Shown: piece after piece, positions 6,982-17,408 of the stretch
Numbering within the stretch: the stretch's first letter is position 1
How the letters are laid out: every line of letters starts with the position of its first letter
Assembly (NCBI GenBank): GCA_031404635.1
Contig: JANNHY010000210.1
Location: 1-20,845, forward strand
Length of the DNA: 20,845 nt
Direction of reading: 5' to 3'
From: JAENVT01 sp031404635
Lineage (GTDB): Bacteria > Actinomycetota > Acidimicrobiia > Acidimicrobiales > Ilumatobacteraceae
Position numbers and translations under genes: made by a program
The notes under the pieces: generated by a model
Told to the model about the DNA's origin: nothing
What the model saw: only the letters and a program-made list of their open reading frames with translations
The model's database searches: none

Positions 6982-8373
6982 TCACTCGACGGCGCGTTCG
7001 GCGTCGGGTCGCACGTCATGTCGGGGTGACAGGGCGTGTCGCCTCTTGACTTCGAGCATCGCGCGGTCGGCGGCGCCGATGAGCGCAGACGCGTTCGGTT
7101 CGGTGCTTCCCGTATCGGCGATCCCGACGCTCGCGCCGCAGCGCACAGTGACACCGCCGCCGACTTCTATGGGGGCGCTGAGCGCGTTGTGGATCCGCTC
7201 GACGAGACTGCGGGCCGCGCTGCCGTCTGCGCCTTCGTGGACAACGACGAATTCGTCGCCGCCGTAGCGAGCGACGACATCCGCATCACGTACAGCTGTC
7301 TGGAGCCGGGCTGCCGTGGCGCGGAGCACGGCGTCACCTGCATCGTGCCCGTGGGTGTCGTTGACCGACTTGAACCCGTCGAGGTCGAGGAACGCGACCG
7401 TGAGCGGTGTGCCTGACCGGTTGGCGCGGCGGAGGGCCCGGTCGAGAAGCTCGTCGAGGAGGCGCCGGTTGGCCAGCCCGGTGAGCGGGTCGCGTGTGGC
7501 CTGTTCGGCCAGTCGCGTTTGCAGGGCGCGGATCTCGGTGACGTCGCGACCGACGCCTTGCGCGCCATCCGCGCTCTCGACGACGTGCAGATCGAACACG
7601 CCAATGGTGCCGTCCTTTCGCCGGAAGGCGAGATCAACATGAGGTTGGAAGCTCCGGTCGGCAACCACCGCGGCCAGGACGCCCCGACCTGCGGCGTCTA
7701 GCCCGGCGGCAAAGGCCTGGAAGTCGGCTTGGACGGTCGCGACGGGAATGCCGGTGATGCGCTCGAACGACGGGCTCAGGTATTCGAAATGCGGCTCCGG
7801 CACGCGCGAGAACTGGAAGAAGATGTCGGGAGTGCCGTCGGCGAGCTCTCGGAACCTCTCCTCGCTGCGTTCCAGCCGCGCGACGAGTTGGTCAGCTCGA
7901 CGCACGAGGATCTGGACTGCGACCGCAACCACGGTGGCGGCGACCACGACGTCGAGCCATCTGTCGACGTAGGCCAGATCGTCTGGGTACGAGAATACGA
8001 CAGCTGCGTGAGCAACACCAACCAAGACAACGATGAAGGCCGTTCCCTTGCGGCCGTAGAAATACGAGGTCCAGAGCACCGGCCACGTGTAGAGCAGCGC
8101 TCCGTCGCCAGACCCTTCTCTCGTGGCGAGGGTGAACGCGATGAGAACCAAGCCGACGGGACCGAAAAGAGCGAGAGCCGACCTCGAAAGTCGGGGCCCG
8201 ACGGTAGCCAGCAACCCGCCGATTGCCAGCGCTGCCCAGCTCGGCCCGACCGCGAAAGACGGCCCGCCCGGGATCACACTCTCCGTGAGACCAACGAGTC
8301 CCCCGCCCGCGTACATCGCAGCCACGGTCCGCGCAACCGCCCGAGAGCTCAGATCGTGCTCACGTGGGGTCAC
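6982..8373 (-). CDS. Membrane-bound PAS-GGDEF diguanylate cyclase
   Basis: The 463-residue protein has about six hydrophobic segments in residues 15-157, a short linker (VARLERSEERFRELADG), a PAS domain at about 170-285 (PDIFFQFSR, EYLSPSFERITG, VGRDVTEI) and a GGDEF domain from about 293 (RDPLTGLANRR). The active-site motif GGDEF is intact at 371-375, and RDAD at 362-365 is a proper RxxD inhibitory site five residues upstream, so it should make cyclic di-GMP with product feedback. No EAL domain follows. The start is GTG 8373; aagaggg lies almost adjacent, so a slightly different start is possible. The membrane part may sense a lipophilic or envelope signal. The neighbours do not suggest a partner. 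Confidence 0.9.
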   Translation of the reverse strand: MTPREHDLSSRAVARTVAAMYAGGGLVGLTESVIPGGPSFAVGPSWAALAIGGLLATVGPRLSRSALALFGPVGLVLIAFTLATREGSGDGALLYTWPVLWTSYFYGRKGTAFIVVLVGVAHAAVVFSYPDDLAYVDRWLDVVVAATVVAVAVQILVRRADQLVARLERSEERFRELADGTPDIFFQFSRVPEPHFEYLSPSFERITGIPVATVQADFQAFAAGLDAAGRGVLAAVVADRSFQPHVDLAFRRKDGTIGVFDLHVVESADGAQGVGRDVTEIRALQTRLAEQATRDPLTGLANRRLLDELLDRALRRANRSGTPLTVAFLDLDGFKSVNDTHGHDAGDAVLRATAARLQTAVRDADVVARYGGDEFVVVHEGADGSAARSLVERIHNALSAPIEVGGGVTVRCGASVGIADTGSTEPNASALIGAADRAMLEVKRRHALSPRHDVRPDAERAVE

Positions 8374-8431
8374 ACCCTCTTATCGACACTCCGTGCTCTC
8401 GAACTGAGCACCGGCTCAAGATCCGTCAACG

Positions 8432-9087
8432 TCACTCCGCGGCGAGAAACTCCGCGATGCGCGCCGCGATCTCTGGCGCGCGCTGCATGAGCAGCAGGTG
8501 TCCAGCACCGCGCCCGATCTCCAGTTCGGCGTGGGGGAGGCGCGCCGCGAGGATGCGCGCGTTCACCAGCGGGACAATCGGGTCGGCGTCGCCCGAGAGG
8601 ACCAGCACACGCGTGCGGATCCGGTGCAGCCAGGGGAGGCTCGTCCAGCCTGCTGCCGCGGTGAGCTGGCCCGCGTATCCCCACATCGTCGGCGGTCGGG
8701 CTCGGCGCGCGCTCACCTGCGCTCGCAGCAGCTCACCGTCGCCATCCGCGTCGAGCGGGCCGTACAGCAGCCTCGCGGTGCGGCGGAAGAACGAGGGTGA
8801 GTAGTAGCGCAGCGGTGTCGCGAGCAGCGCGAGCGCGAGCGGGTGGCCGGGCACACCGCCCAGGCCGACCGACGTCGAGGCGAGCACGAGTCGCCTGGCG
8901 CGTCGTAGGCGATCGTCTGGACGCCGTGTTGGACGAGGGCGTCCTCGAGCGGGCGCCACATCTCGATGTTGCCGCCCAAGCCCATCACCAGCAGCAGTGG
9001 ACGGCCCTCGCCTCGCATCGAGACGCGCAGCAGGTGGACGTCGACCCGGGCGAACGTGAGGAGCCGCCCACCGGATGAGGCGGTCAT
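8432..9087 (-). pseudogene. PHA-depolymerase-like alpha/beta hydrolase with internal deletion and frameshift
   Basis: Two frames together make one hydrolase. The first, from ATG 9087, reads LLLVMGLGGNIEMWRPLEDAL and QTIAYDAPG. The second resumes near 8889-8896 as LVLASTSVGLGGVPG, then PSFFRRTARLLYG, GWTSLPWLHRIR, GDADPIVPLVNARIL and GAGHLLLMQ. The acidic residue and His of the triad remain, but the block normally between DAPG and LVLAST, including the Gly-x-Ser-x-Gly nucleophile elbow, is missing. The total is 656 bp, not a multiple of three. The related poly(3-hydroxyalkanoate) depolymerases are near 280-300 residues, so about 60-70 are lost. The start overlaps the PHA synthase stop (ATGA), so it was the last gene of that operon. 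An assembly collapse is the main alternative. Confidence 0.75.
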
Positions 9088-10753
9088 GCCAGGTGGACGT
9101 AGCGGCCGGGCGCGGGTTCAAGCGGCGGGTGCGACGCGCTGCCGCATGAAGTCGGCGCCGGCCGCTCGCCGCTCGAACGCTTCTGCAGCCACGCCACCCA
9201 GTGGTCCCACCAGGTGCCGCGGTGCTCGTCGGTCGTCGCCAGCCACTCGTCCGGGTCGGCCGGGGGCGTTCCGTTAGCGGTGCGGTACGACGACTTCGGG
9301 TTTCCGGGGGGGTTGACCATGGCCTGGATGTGGCCGCTCGAGCTCAGCACGAAGTCGGTCTCGCCGCCCGTGAGTTGCGTCGTGCGGTACGCCGCTCGCC
9401 ACGGGACGATGTGGTCGGTCGACCCCGCGACCACGTACGTGTCGACGTCGACCGCCTGCAGGTCGGCCGGTGCGCCGAGCACGGTCATCGTCCCCTCGGC
9501 CAGGCCGTTGGAGATGAACAGGTCGAGGAAGTCCGAGTGGAGACCGGCGGGGAGCCTGGTCGTGTCGGCGTTCCAGAAGAGGATGTCGAACGGCGGCGGG
9601 TTCTGGCCGAGCAGGTAGTTGTTTACCCAGTAGTTCCACACCAGGTCGTTGGGCCGCAGCCATGCGAACACCCGTGCCATGTCGGCGCCGTCGAGATAGC
9701 CGGTGCGCTGTGACCGCGACCGCGCCGCCTCCCCCGCCGCGTGCGAGGCGAGCACGCTGGTCGCCGACTCGACTGACGTGTCGAGACCGGTGACCATGAA
9801 CGTCGCCGAGGTGACGAGGTCGTCGCCGGTTGCGGCGAGATGGCCGAGGAGGCACCCCATCGTGATGCCGCCGGCGCAGATTCCCGCGACGTCGGCGCCG
9901 TCGGCGCCGGTGATCTCGCACGCGACCTCGATCGCCTCCTTGCACGCGGCGACGTAGGTGTCGAGGTTCCAATCGCGGTGCGCGGCCGTCGGATTCCGCC
10001 AGCTCACCGCGAAGTACGGAAATCCGGCTCTCACCATGTGCTCGACGAGGCTACGGCCCGGTGCGAGGTCGGTGATGTAGTACTTGTTGATCTGCGGCGG
10101 GATGGCCACCAGCGGTCGGGCCGCCACTGTCTCGGTCTGCGCCTCGTACTGGATCAGCTCGAAGACGTCGGTGCGATGCACGACATGACCGGCTGTGGTG
10201 GCGATGTTGTCGCCGACGCGGAAGGGACGGGTATCGACCGTCGACGGCATGCCGCCGTTGCGGCGGATGTCGCCGGCCAGGTGGCGCAGGCCCGTGAGCA
10301 CGCTGCGACCGCGCGTCTCGACGGCCTTCGCCAGCGCGCTCGGGTTGCCGGCCAGCGTGTTCGTCGGAGCCAGCGCCTCGACAAGCAACGTCAGCGCGAA
10401 CCGGGCTCGTTCGCGGCTCTTGTGGTCGAGGTCGACCTCGTCGACCAGTCGCATGGCGGCGGTCGCGTCGACCAGGTAAGCCTGCACGAGCCGGCGGTAG
10501 ATCGGGTTGTGTGCCCACGCCGGGTGCGCGAAGCGCTTGTCGCCCTCGGCCGGCTGCACGCTGCTGTGGCCGATCGCCACATCTGCGAGATCGGCGCCAG
10601 CTCGAAGACCCGACGCGAGCACCAGCGCCGGATCGACGGCGACGTGGCGTGCGAACCGGGCGACGGCGGCGGCCACCTGCGTGCCAGTCAGGCCGACGAG
10701 AGGGTTGGCGCCGAGGACGGGTGGGTCGTCGCGATCGAGCAGGTTGGAGTTCT

Positions 10754-10757
<4 letters not shown>
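9084..10757 (-). CDS. phaC: Class I-type poly(3-hydroxyalkanoate) synthase
   Basis: The 557-residue protein polymerises (R)-3-hydroxyacyl-CoA into polyester granules. The modified lipase box GICAGG at residues 292-297 carries the nucleophile Cys294. Asp448 (AGSTDHIVPW) and His476 (SSGHIQAMVNPPGNPK) complete the triad. The N-terminal domain has the family block FAHPAWAHNPIYRRLVQAYL at 76-95, and PPQINKYYITDLAPGRS at 220-236 is highly typical. The start ATG 10757 overlaps the AtuA stop (TTATGA), with ggagagg about seven bases upstream. Its place after hydratase genes suggests that the operon delivers hydroxyacyl-CoA to the synthase, or that the enzyme buffers CoA intermediates. No phasin or phaB gene is visible nearby. 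Confidence 0.92.
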
Positions 10758-12558
<1,801 letters not shown>

Positions 12559-12562
<4 letters not shown>

Positions 12563-13008
12563 GACGTCGCTCCTGCGACCGACAGCAGCCGCGAGCTTCC
12601 GACGATGTCCGCCTTGGTCACCGTCACGGTCCCTTCGAAGCCGACCTCACCCGACGGGTTCTCCTCGATGAGCTCGAGGGTCAACCGATCGTCGTCGTCG
12701 TCGACGGCAGTTACGCGCGCTGTGTAGGTCAGCGCGACCGGCGCGTACATCGGTCGGCGGAGGCGATACGCGACGGTGGCGATACGCCATTCCGGCCCGA
12801 GCCCCTCCGTCACCGCGCGGAGGGCGAGCGCTGCCCGGAGGTGGGAGTGCAGCGCGAGACCGGCGTGGCCCTCGTCGCGCGCGTGCTGCGAGTCGAAATG
12901 AATGCGGTGCGGGTTCCAGGTAACGGCGCTGTAGCGGAACAACTGGAACGGAGTGACGGAATGTGTGAGTGGCGGGAGCATGTCTCCCACCTCGAAGAGG
13001 GTGGACAT
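12559..13008 (-). CDS. MaoC/HTD2-like hydratase subunit (hot-dog fold)
   Basis: The 149-residue hot-dog protein carries RYSAVTWNPHRIHFD at residues 25-39. This resembles the HTD2/3-methylfumaryl-CoA hydratase version of the hydratase motif, in which NPHRIHFD supplies the catalytic His while the usual Asp of the GDxNPxH motif is not present. It probably pairs with the upstream MaoC-N-type protein to form one heterodimeric enoyl-CoA hydratase/hydroxyacyl dehydratase. The ATG at 13008 shares one base with the upstream stop (TGATG) and is preceded by gaggag. The stop overlaps AtuA by four bases. The product would be a 3-hydroxyacyl-CoA; chain length and branching are unknown. Confidence 0.8.
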
Positions 13009-13553
13009 CAGTTCTCCTCCACTGGATCGCGCAGCACGACGGTGCGCCGATTGCGGTTGAGTACGGCGCCGTCGGCCGCCATGAAGGTGTGGCTCGTGGT
13101 GACGAAGACGCAGGGGCCGGATCGCGTGTCCTTGGGTGACACCGCGTCGAGCGTGGTTTCGAGGACGAGCTCCATGCCTGCGGTCAAGGGGTTGACCAAC
13201 TCCATCTCCTCGCCGGCACCCATCACGCGAAGGCCGAGGCCGTCGCCGAGGGGCATGTCACCGTCGGCGGGGGTGCCGTCGGGTTGCAGCTCGCTCTCCG
13301 GCGTGCCGACGCCCCATTCGACGACGGCGGCGAGGAGGTTGGGTGAGGCTACGACGTCCGCGTAGCCGGCGAGCCGGGCCGTCGCCCGGTCGTAGTGGAT
13401 CGGGTCGGTGGCGCCGATCGTCATCGCGTAACGGCCGATCGTCGTCGCGTCGAGGGTTCCCAGGCGGCGACGCGCCAGGACAGCACCGACGCGGGGAACG
13501 GTCGCCGCGTAGTATGCAGCGAGCGCGGTGCCGGGTTCAGGCGTGAACGACAT
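13008..13553 (-). CDS. MaoC N-terminal-type (FAS1-like) dehydratase subunit
   Basis: The 181-residue hot-dog protein has the motif RYAMTIGATDPIHYD at residues 41-55, followed by AGYADVVASPNLLAAV, as in FAS1-like dehydratase domains (MaoC_dehydrat_N). The start is ATG 13553, with gaggag seven bases upstream. An ATG in frame at 13574 lacks such a site and lies deeper inside the preceding gene. It overlaps the CoA-transferase by 17 bases and the next MaoC gene by one. The pairing of an N-type and a C-type hot-dog subunit is known from actinobacterial fatty-acid and steroid hydratases, which supports one two-subunit enzyme. Confidence 0.8.
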   Translation of the reverse strand: MSFTPEPGTALAAYYAATVPRVGAVLARRRLGTLDATTIGRYAMTIGATDPIHYDRATARLAGYADVVASPNLLAAVVEWGVGTPESELQPDGTPADGDMPLGDGLGLRVMGAGEEMELVNPLTAGMELVLETTLDAVSPKDTRSGPCVFVTTSHTFMAADGAVLNRNRRTVVLRDPVEEN

Positions 13554-14715
13554 GCAGGCGCTCCTCACGATCATGGACGTCGGCGAGGACCTCCTGTGTC
13601 GATTGGCCCAGCAACGGCGCGGGCCGCATCTGCCCGACCGGCGAGTCGCTGAGCCGCAAGGGACAGCCGGCCACCGGCACCCGTCCCCGTGCCGGGTGTT
13701 CGACGAACTGGATCATGCCGCGCTGGATGAGGTGCTCGTCGGTGTCGACCTCGCGGATCGACTTGACCGGTGCGCACGGAACCCCGGCGGCCTGCAGGTC
13801 GCGGAACAGCTCCGCACGGGTGCGACTTCTGGTGCAGGACGACACCTCGTCGTCGACCGCATCGATGTTGTCGACCCGGTCCCTTTCGGTGATGAACCGG
13901 GGGTCGTCAACGAGATCCGGGCGGCCGAGGCCGGTTGCCACGCCGCGCCAGTGCCGCTCGGAGATGCAGATGATGGCGAGCCAGCCGTCGCTCGCGGGAT
14001 AGATGTTGTACGGCGCGACGGCCATCCCCGAGTGCCGGTTCCCGGTGCGCTCGGGCAGTTCACGATCTGGGTTGTTGTGGATGCCACCGAGGCTCGATGC
14101 GAGCATCGGGTAAATGGTGTCGTGCATCGACACCTCGACGACCTGCCCCCGTCCCGTCTGCTGGCGCTGGAAGAGCGCGGCGCAGATCGCGCCGAACAGG
14201 TGGATGCCGCCGGAGAAGTCGACGAACGCGGCGCCCGACTTCGTCGGTGGCCCGTCGGCATCACCGGTGACCGACGCCGCGCCCGACATCGCCTGCACGG
14301 TGATGTCCATCGCCGACATCGAAGCATAGGGACCCGTGGACCCGTAGCCCTTGCCCGACGCGACGATCAGACGCGGGTTGTGCTCGAGGAGCTGCGCCGG
14401 CGCGAGCTGGAGGCGATCCATCGTGCCCGGTGCGAAGTTCTCGATGAGCACGTCGGCAGTGTCGACGAGGTCGAGTAGCGCCTCGCGACCGCCGTCGGTC
14501 TTCAGGTCGAGCACGACGCTGCGCTTGTTCGAGTTGAGCATCACGAACTCGTGCGTCTCGACCGGCATGTGCGAACGGAACCGCAGCGGCTCACCGCCCG
14601 GAGGCTCGACCTTGATGACGTCGGCGCCGAGTTGGGCGAGCAGTAGCCCGCAGTAGGGACCGTTATAGATCTGGCCGAGCTCGAGGACCCGGACGCCGTT
14701 GAAAGCGAGTGCCAT
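13537..14715 (-). CDS. Class III (CaiB/BaiF-type) acyl-CoA transferase
   Basis: The 392-residue protein shows the family hallmarks in order: GVRVLELGQIYNGPYCG at 7-23, LGADVIKVEPPGGEP at 29-43, NKRSVVLDLK at 63-72, DVLIENFAPG at 88-97, and VDFSGG at 165-170, with Asp166 at the position of the catalytic aspartate that forms the acyl-enzyme anhydride. It transfers CoA between carboxylates, here probably activating the carboxylic acid released by upstream chemistry. The ATG at 14715 is preceded by aaaggga. Only 19 bp separate it from the cupin gene, so the two are co-transcribed. The CoA donor is unknown. Confidence 0.88.
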   Translation of the reverse strand: MALAFNGVRVLELGQIYNGPYCGLLLAQLGADVIKVEPPGGEPLRFRSHMPVETHEFVMLNSNKRSVVLDLKTDGGREALLDLVDTADVLIENFAPGTMDRLQLAPAQLLEHNPRLIVASGKGYGSTGPYASMSAMDITVQAMSGAASVTGDADGPPTKSGAAFVDFSGGIHLFGAICAALFQRQQTGRGQVVEVSMHDTIYPMLASSLGGIHNNPDRELPERTGNRHSGMAVAPYNIYPASDGWLAIICISERHWRGVATGLGRPDLVDDPRFITERDRVDNIDAVDDEVSSCTRSRTRAELFRDLQAAGVPCAPVKSIREVDTDEHLIQRGMIQFVEHPARGRVPVAGCPLRLSDSPVGQMRPAPLLGQSTQEVLADVHDREERLHVVHA

Positions 14716-14734
14716 GACCGCTCCCTTTGCGCGA

Positions 14735-15289
14735 CTACGACTCGGTCACGGCGGCGGTGCCACCGTGGATGTAGCCGACGGGGCCCGTGCCCTGCTCCGC
14801 GGCGGCCGCGTCTGCGAGGTACTGAATCGTGACAGCATCCGTCAGTGAGTGGAACGAGCCGTCCTCGTTGAAGCTGACCTGCGCTCCCTGCATCCACCAC
14901 ACAACGACCGTGTCCTCGGTGTTGTCGGCGGGGGTGAAGAACGTGTGCACGGAACCGCAGGGCTCGTAGAGATAGGAGCCGGCCGTCTGCGGCTGGTCGG
15001 GGTACTCGCGGTACTCCCAGCGGCCCGACAGCGTGTACACCTCGGCCGGACCGGTGTGGTAGTGGATCGGCAGCTCGACTCCGGGTGCCATCGACACCAG
15101 CATCACGATCTCGCCCCGGGCCGGGTCGAGGCGCAGCGGCTGGACGTGGACTCCGGGGACGACGATGTCCTTGAGCGCGGGGATGTCGCCGGCGTTGACG
15201 GTCAGGATGCGGTCCTGGGGCAGCGCGATCAGCGGTAGGGGTGCTCCGGTCAGCGTCGTCGCAATTCCGGGAGTGACAGTGGTTGACAT
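14735..15289 (-). CDS. 2,4'-dihydroxyacetophenone dioxygenase-like cupin
   Basis: The 184-residue single-domain cupin has metal-ligand candidates His76 and His78 (LPIHYHTG), Glu83 (PAEVYTLSG) and His115 (CGSVHTFF). The arrangement GRWEYREYPDQPQTAGSYLY is typical of the family of 2,4'-dihydroxyacetophenone dioxygenase, an Fe(II) enzyme that cleaves an alpha-hydroxyketone into two carboxylic acids. Cleavage would give an acid that the next gene's CoA-transferase could activate, a sensible first step for the operon. It is the promoter-proximal gene, with ggaggt nine bases before ATG 15289, opposite the IclR gene. A non-catalytic or different oxygenase role cannot be excluded. Confidence 0.75.
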   Translation of the reverse strand: MSTTVTPGIATTLTGAPLPLIALPQDRILTVNAGDIPALKDIVVPGVHVQPLRLDPARGEIVMLVSMAPGVELPIHYHTGPAEVYTLSGRWEYREYPDQPQTAGSYLYEPCGSVHTFFTPADNTEDTVVVWWMQGAQVSFNEDGSFHSLTDAVTIQYLADAAAAEQGTGPVGYIHGGTAAVTES

Positions 15290-15310
15290 ATTTTCTGAAC
15301 CTCCATTGTG

Positions 15311-15346
15311 TACGGATATCTGTATTTAAATCCGGATATCAGTACT
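15311..15346. promoter_or_regulatory. Doubled IclR-type operator in the divergent promoter region
   Basis: Two 12-bp repeats, cggatatctgta at 15313-15324 and cggatatcagta at 15333-15344, differ at one base and are exactly 20 bp apart (two helical turns). The first is the core of an imperfect palindrome, tacggatatctgta. They lie in an AT-rich island between the cupin and iclR genes, in the position for control of both promoters. Confidence 0.65.
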
Positions 15347-15410
15347 ATAGGGTAAGGACCACCGGAAGGCAAGAGGAAATCTTCCGACCTCGAAAGGGAG
15401 CGCAAATCGC

Positions 15411-16163
15411 ATGCCAGCCCGTCCGCACCGCACCGTCGACCGGGTGACGGCGATCCTCGAAACGGTGTCGCTCGCCCCGCAGGGCGTGACGCTGGCGAAG
15501 CTCGCCAACGCCCTCGACGCCGCGAAGAGCTCCGTGCAGGAGCTGACCAACGGTCTGCTGGCCCGCGGCTACCTCGTGGAGGACGACGGCCGCTTCCACC
15601 TCGGCCCGGGACCGTTCATCCTCGCCGCCAGATCGAACAGGCTCGCCGCCCTCTCCCTCGACCACCGGTTCGTCGTCGAGCTGAACAGGGTCCTCGGCTG
15701 CAACGTTCTCGTCGGGGTGCTCGTCGGGGACGCAATCGTCTTCGTCGACCACGTCGGTCAGGAGTCACCCGCCCTCACCTATGTCGCCCGCACGCACGCC
15801 CGCCGCCCCCTCTACACGAGTGCCGCCGGCAAGACTCTGCTCGCCAACCTCCCCGACAACGAGATGTATCGCCTCCTCGATCTCGCCGGACCCGAGCGGG
15901 CCGCCGACGTTCGACGGTTCCTCGCCGAGCTTCCCGAGATACGCGCGACGGGACTGGCGTTCAATCGCGGGGCGACCTTGGCGGACGCGTTCGTCGTGGC
16001 CACGCCCCTGTTCGCACGCGACGGCTCCGTCATCGCGGCGATCAGCGCCGCGGTCGAGCCACCGGAAGCCGATCGACTCGACCATCTCGGCAAAGAGCTC
16101 AAGCGCGCCGTTGCGGAGCACGCCCGGCGCGACCCCTTGGGCGACACGCCCCAGGGCGAATGA
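15411..16163 (+). CDS. IclR-family transcriptional regulator
   Basis: The 250-residue protein has an N-terminal winged helix (HRTVDRVTAILETVSL, then GVTLAKLANALDAAKSSVQE at residues 25-44) and a C-terminal IclR effector domain (YVARTHARRPLYTSAAGKTLLA, the usual RxxLYTSAxGKxLLA block, and later GLAFNRGATLADAFVVATPLF). IclR proteins bind small carboxylates or aromatics and control adjacent catabolic operons. It is transcribed away from the cupin-to-phaC operon, with a doubled operator between them, so that operon is the probable target. ATG 15411 has aaaggga ten bases upstream. The stop overlaps the lipid-kinase start. Confidence 0.9.
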   Translation: MPARPHRTVDRVTAILETVSLAPQGVTLAKLANALDAAKSSVQELTNGLLARGYLVEDDGRFHLGPGPFILAARSNRLAALSLDHRFVVELNRVLGCNVLVGVLVGDAIVFVDHVGQESPALTYVARTHARRPLYTSAAGKTLLANLPDNEMYRLLDLAGPERAADVRRFLAELPEIRATGLAFNRGATLADAFVVATPLFARDGSVIAAISAAVEPPEADRLDHLGKELKRAVAEHARRDPLGDTPQGE

Positions 16164-17011
16164 CTCGTTCGGTCATGCCTGCACTCATCATCAACCCGCG
16201 CTCGGGTGGCGGAAAGGCCGCTCGCTTCGACTTGATCGCGCAGTGCGCGAAACGCGGTATCGAGCCGATCGTTCTCGAACCGGGCGACGACCTCGCCGCA
16301 TTGGCCGGGACCGCCATACGCAACGGCGCTGACGCTGTCGGCATGGCCGGCGGCGACGGCTCGCAAGCCACGGTTGCGGCTGTCGCGGCGGCGCACGACG
16401 TACCGTTCGTGTGCGTTCCCGCCGGGACACGCAACCACTTCGCGTTCGATCTCGGGATCGACCGCAACGACGTCGTCGCCGCGCTCGACCTCTTCGACGA
16501 TGGAGCCGAGCGACGCATCGACCTCGCACGCGTCAACGGGCGCGTCTTCGTCAACAACGTAGCGTTGGGTGTCTATGGCGCAGTCGTGGAGTCGCCCGCC
16601 TACCGCGACCACAAGGTGCGCACGGCGATCAACATGCTTCCCCAGCTGGTCGGGCCGCGCGCCGAGCGGTTCGACCTCCGCTTCGCAGGGCGAGACGAAA
16701 CCGCGCACGACAGCGCCCTGCTCCTCCTCGTTTCGAACAACTCCTACACCTTCGACCCTCGGCCCCGGCTCGGAACGAGGGGAACGCTCGATCATGGGGT
16801 GCTCGGCGTCATCATCGTCGCGGGACCGCCGCCACACGGCGTCGAGGAGTGGTCGACTCCGAGGTTCCGGGTCGATTCGGCGAAAAGCGTCGCGGTCGGG
16901 ATTGACGGTGAAAGCGTCGCCATGTCACCGCCGCTGCTGTTCGAGTCCGACCGGCAGGCGCTGCGCGTCCGGCTGCCGATTCCTACTCGCGTTCGGTCGC
17001 GTCGCCGATGA
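16160..17011 (+). CDS. Diacylglycerol/sphingosine-kinase-like lipid kinase
   Basis: The 283-residue protein belongs to the DAGK catalytic family: NPRSGGGKA at residues 12-20, the nucleotide-binding GGDGS at 64-68 and PAGTRNHFAFDLG at 87-99 (the family's PxGTxNxFA). The C-terminal half has VNNVALGVYGAVVES and LLLVSNNSY. It would phosphorylate a diacylglycerol or similar lipid at the inner membrane. The second position of PGGTGN is Ala here and the later Gly is Arg, a known type of variation. The ATG shares four bases with the iclR stop, so the two are co-translated, an unusual pairing. The 3' end overlaps the convergent DUF1003 gene by 29 bases. Confidence 0.87.
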   Translation: MTRSVMPALIINPRSGGGKAARFDLIAQCAKRGIEPIVLEPGDDLAALAGTAIRNGADAVGMAGGDGSQATVAAVAAAHDVPFVCVPAGTRNHFAFDLGIDRNDVVAALDLFDDGAERRIDLARVNGRVFVNNVALGVYGAVVESPAYRDHKVRTAINMLPQLVGPRAERFDLRFAGRDETAHDSALLLLVSNNSYTFDPRPRLGTRGTLDHGVLGVIIVAGPPPHGVEEWSTPRFRVDSAKSVAVGIDGESVAMSPPLLFESDRQALRVRLPIPTRVRSRRR

Positions 17012-17408
17012 CGTGCCGGTGGATCTCGGCCGTCAGCGTGTGGATCGCGCGCGTGAGCTCCGTATTCGAGCGAAGTTCCTGCGCCCCGGTTGTGAAGTCA
17101 TGGTCTGCCTTGGCGCGCTGGAACTCGGCTTGACGGTTCTGGCCGATCATTACGAACGTCGAGAGGAAGATCGCTTCTAGCGACACGATGAGGGTCAGCC
17201 TCGGCCAGGGATCGGATTCGACGAAGAGCATCCAGCCGGCGAACAAGACGGCGTGGAGATAGACAAACGGCATCGAACCTGCGAACGCCGTAATCGAATC
17301 GGCGATGCGTAGCTGCCCACTTGCGGCGCGGCGCGCGGCGTGCTCGATGACGACCGGGTGGTGGGTCCGCATGGCCGCCGCTGCCTTGTGCATGTGGATC
17401 CGGCCCAT
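16983..17408 (-). CDS. DUF1003-family membrane protein
   Basis: The 141-residue protein has the DUF1003 pattern: ADSITAFAGSMPFVYLHAVL leading into helix 1, a short periplasmic or cytoplasmic loop with SDPWPRLTLIVSLEAIFLS, helix 2, then IGQNRQAEFQRAKADHDF and a helical tail. Two membrane segments are expected (about residues 40-65 and 72-92). Function is unknown. The ATG at 17408 follows the DoxX stop directly (TAGATG), so it is the last gene of the TetR-linked cassette. The tail overlaps the convergent lipid kinase. Confidence 0.8.
   Translation of the reverse strand: MGRIHMHKAAAAMRTHHPVVIEHAARRAASGQLRIADSITAFAGSMPFVYLHAVLFAGWMLFVESDPWPRLTLIVSLEAIFLSTFVMIGQNRQAEFQRAKADHDFTTGAQELRSNTELTRAIHTLTAEIHRHVIGDATERE

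Noticed and set aside
6891..7000. Minus-strand frame ending in a Phe/Tyr/Trp-containing tail (FYMPSADYIWPHTM)
   Set aside because: The tail looks protein-like, but its upstream part is only the shadow of the GGDEF gene, there is no start or ribosome-binding site, and I could not assign a family.
6161..7267. Plus-strand 368-codon open frame across the toxin-antitoxin and GGDEF genes
   Set aside because: It crosses three minus-strand genes with good motifs, and its translation is Ser/Arg-rich with no recognisable domain.
8374..8431. Possible intrinsic terminator between the hydrolase pseudogene and the GGDEF gene
   Set aside because: Only a four-base stem (gagc/gctc) is visible, without a T-tract on the transcribed side.
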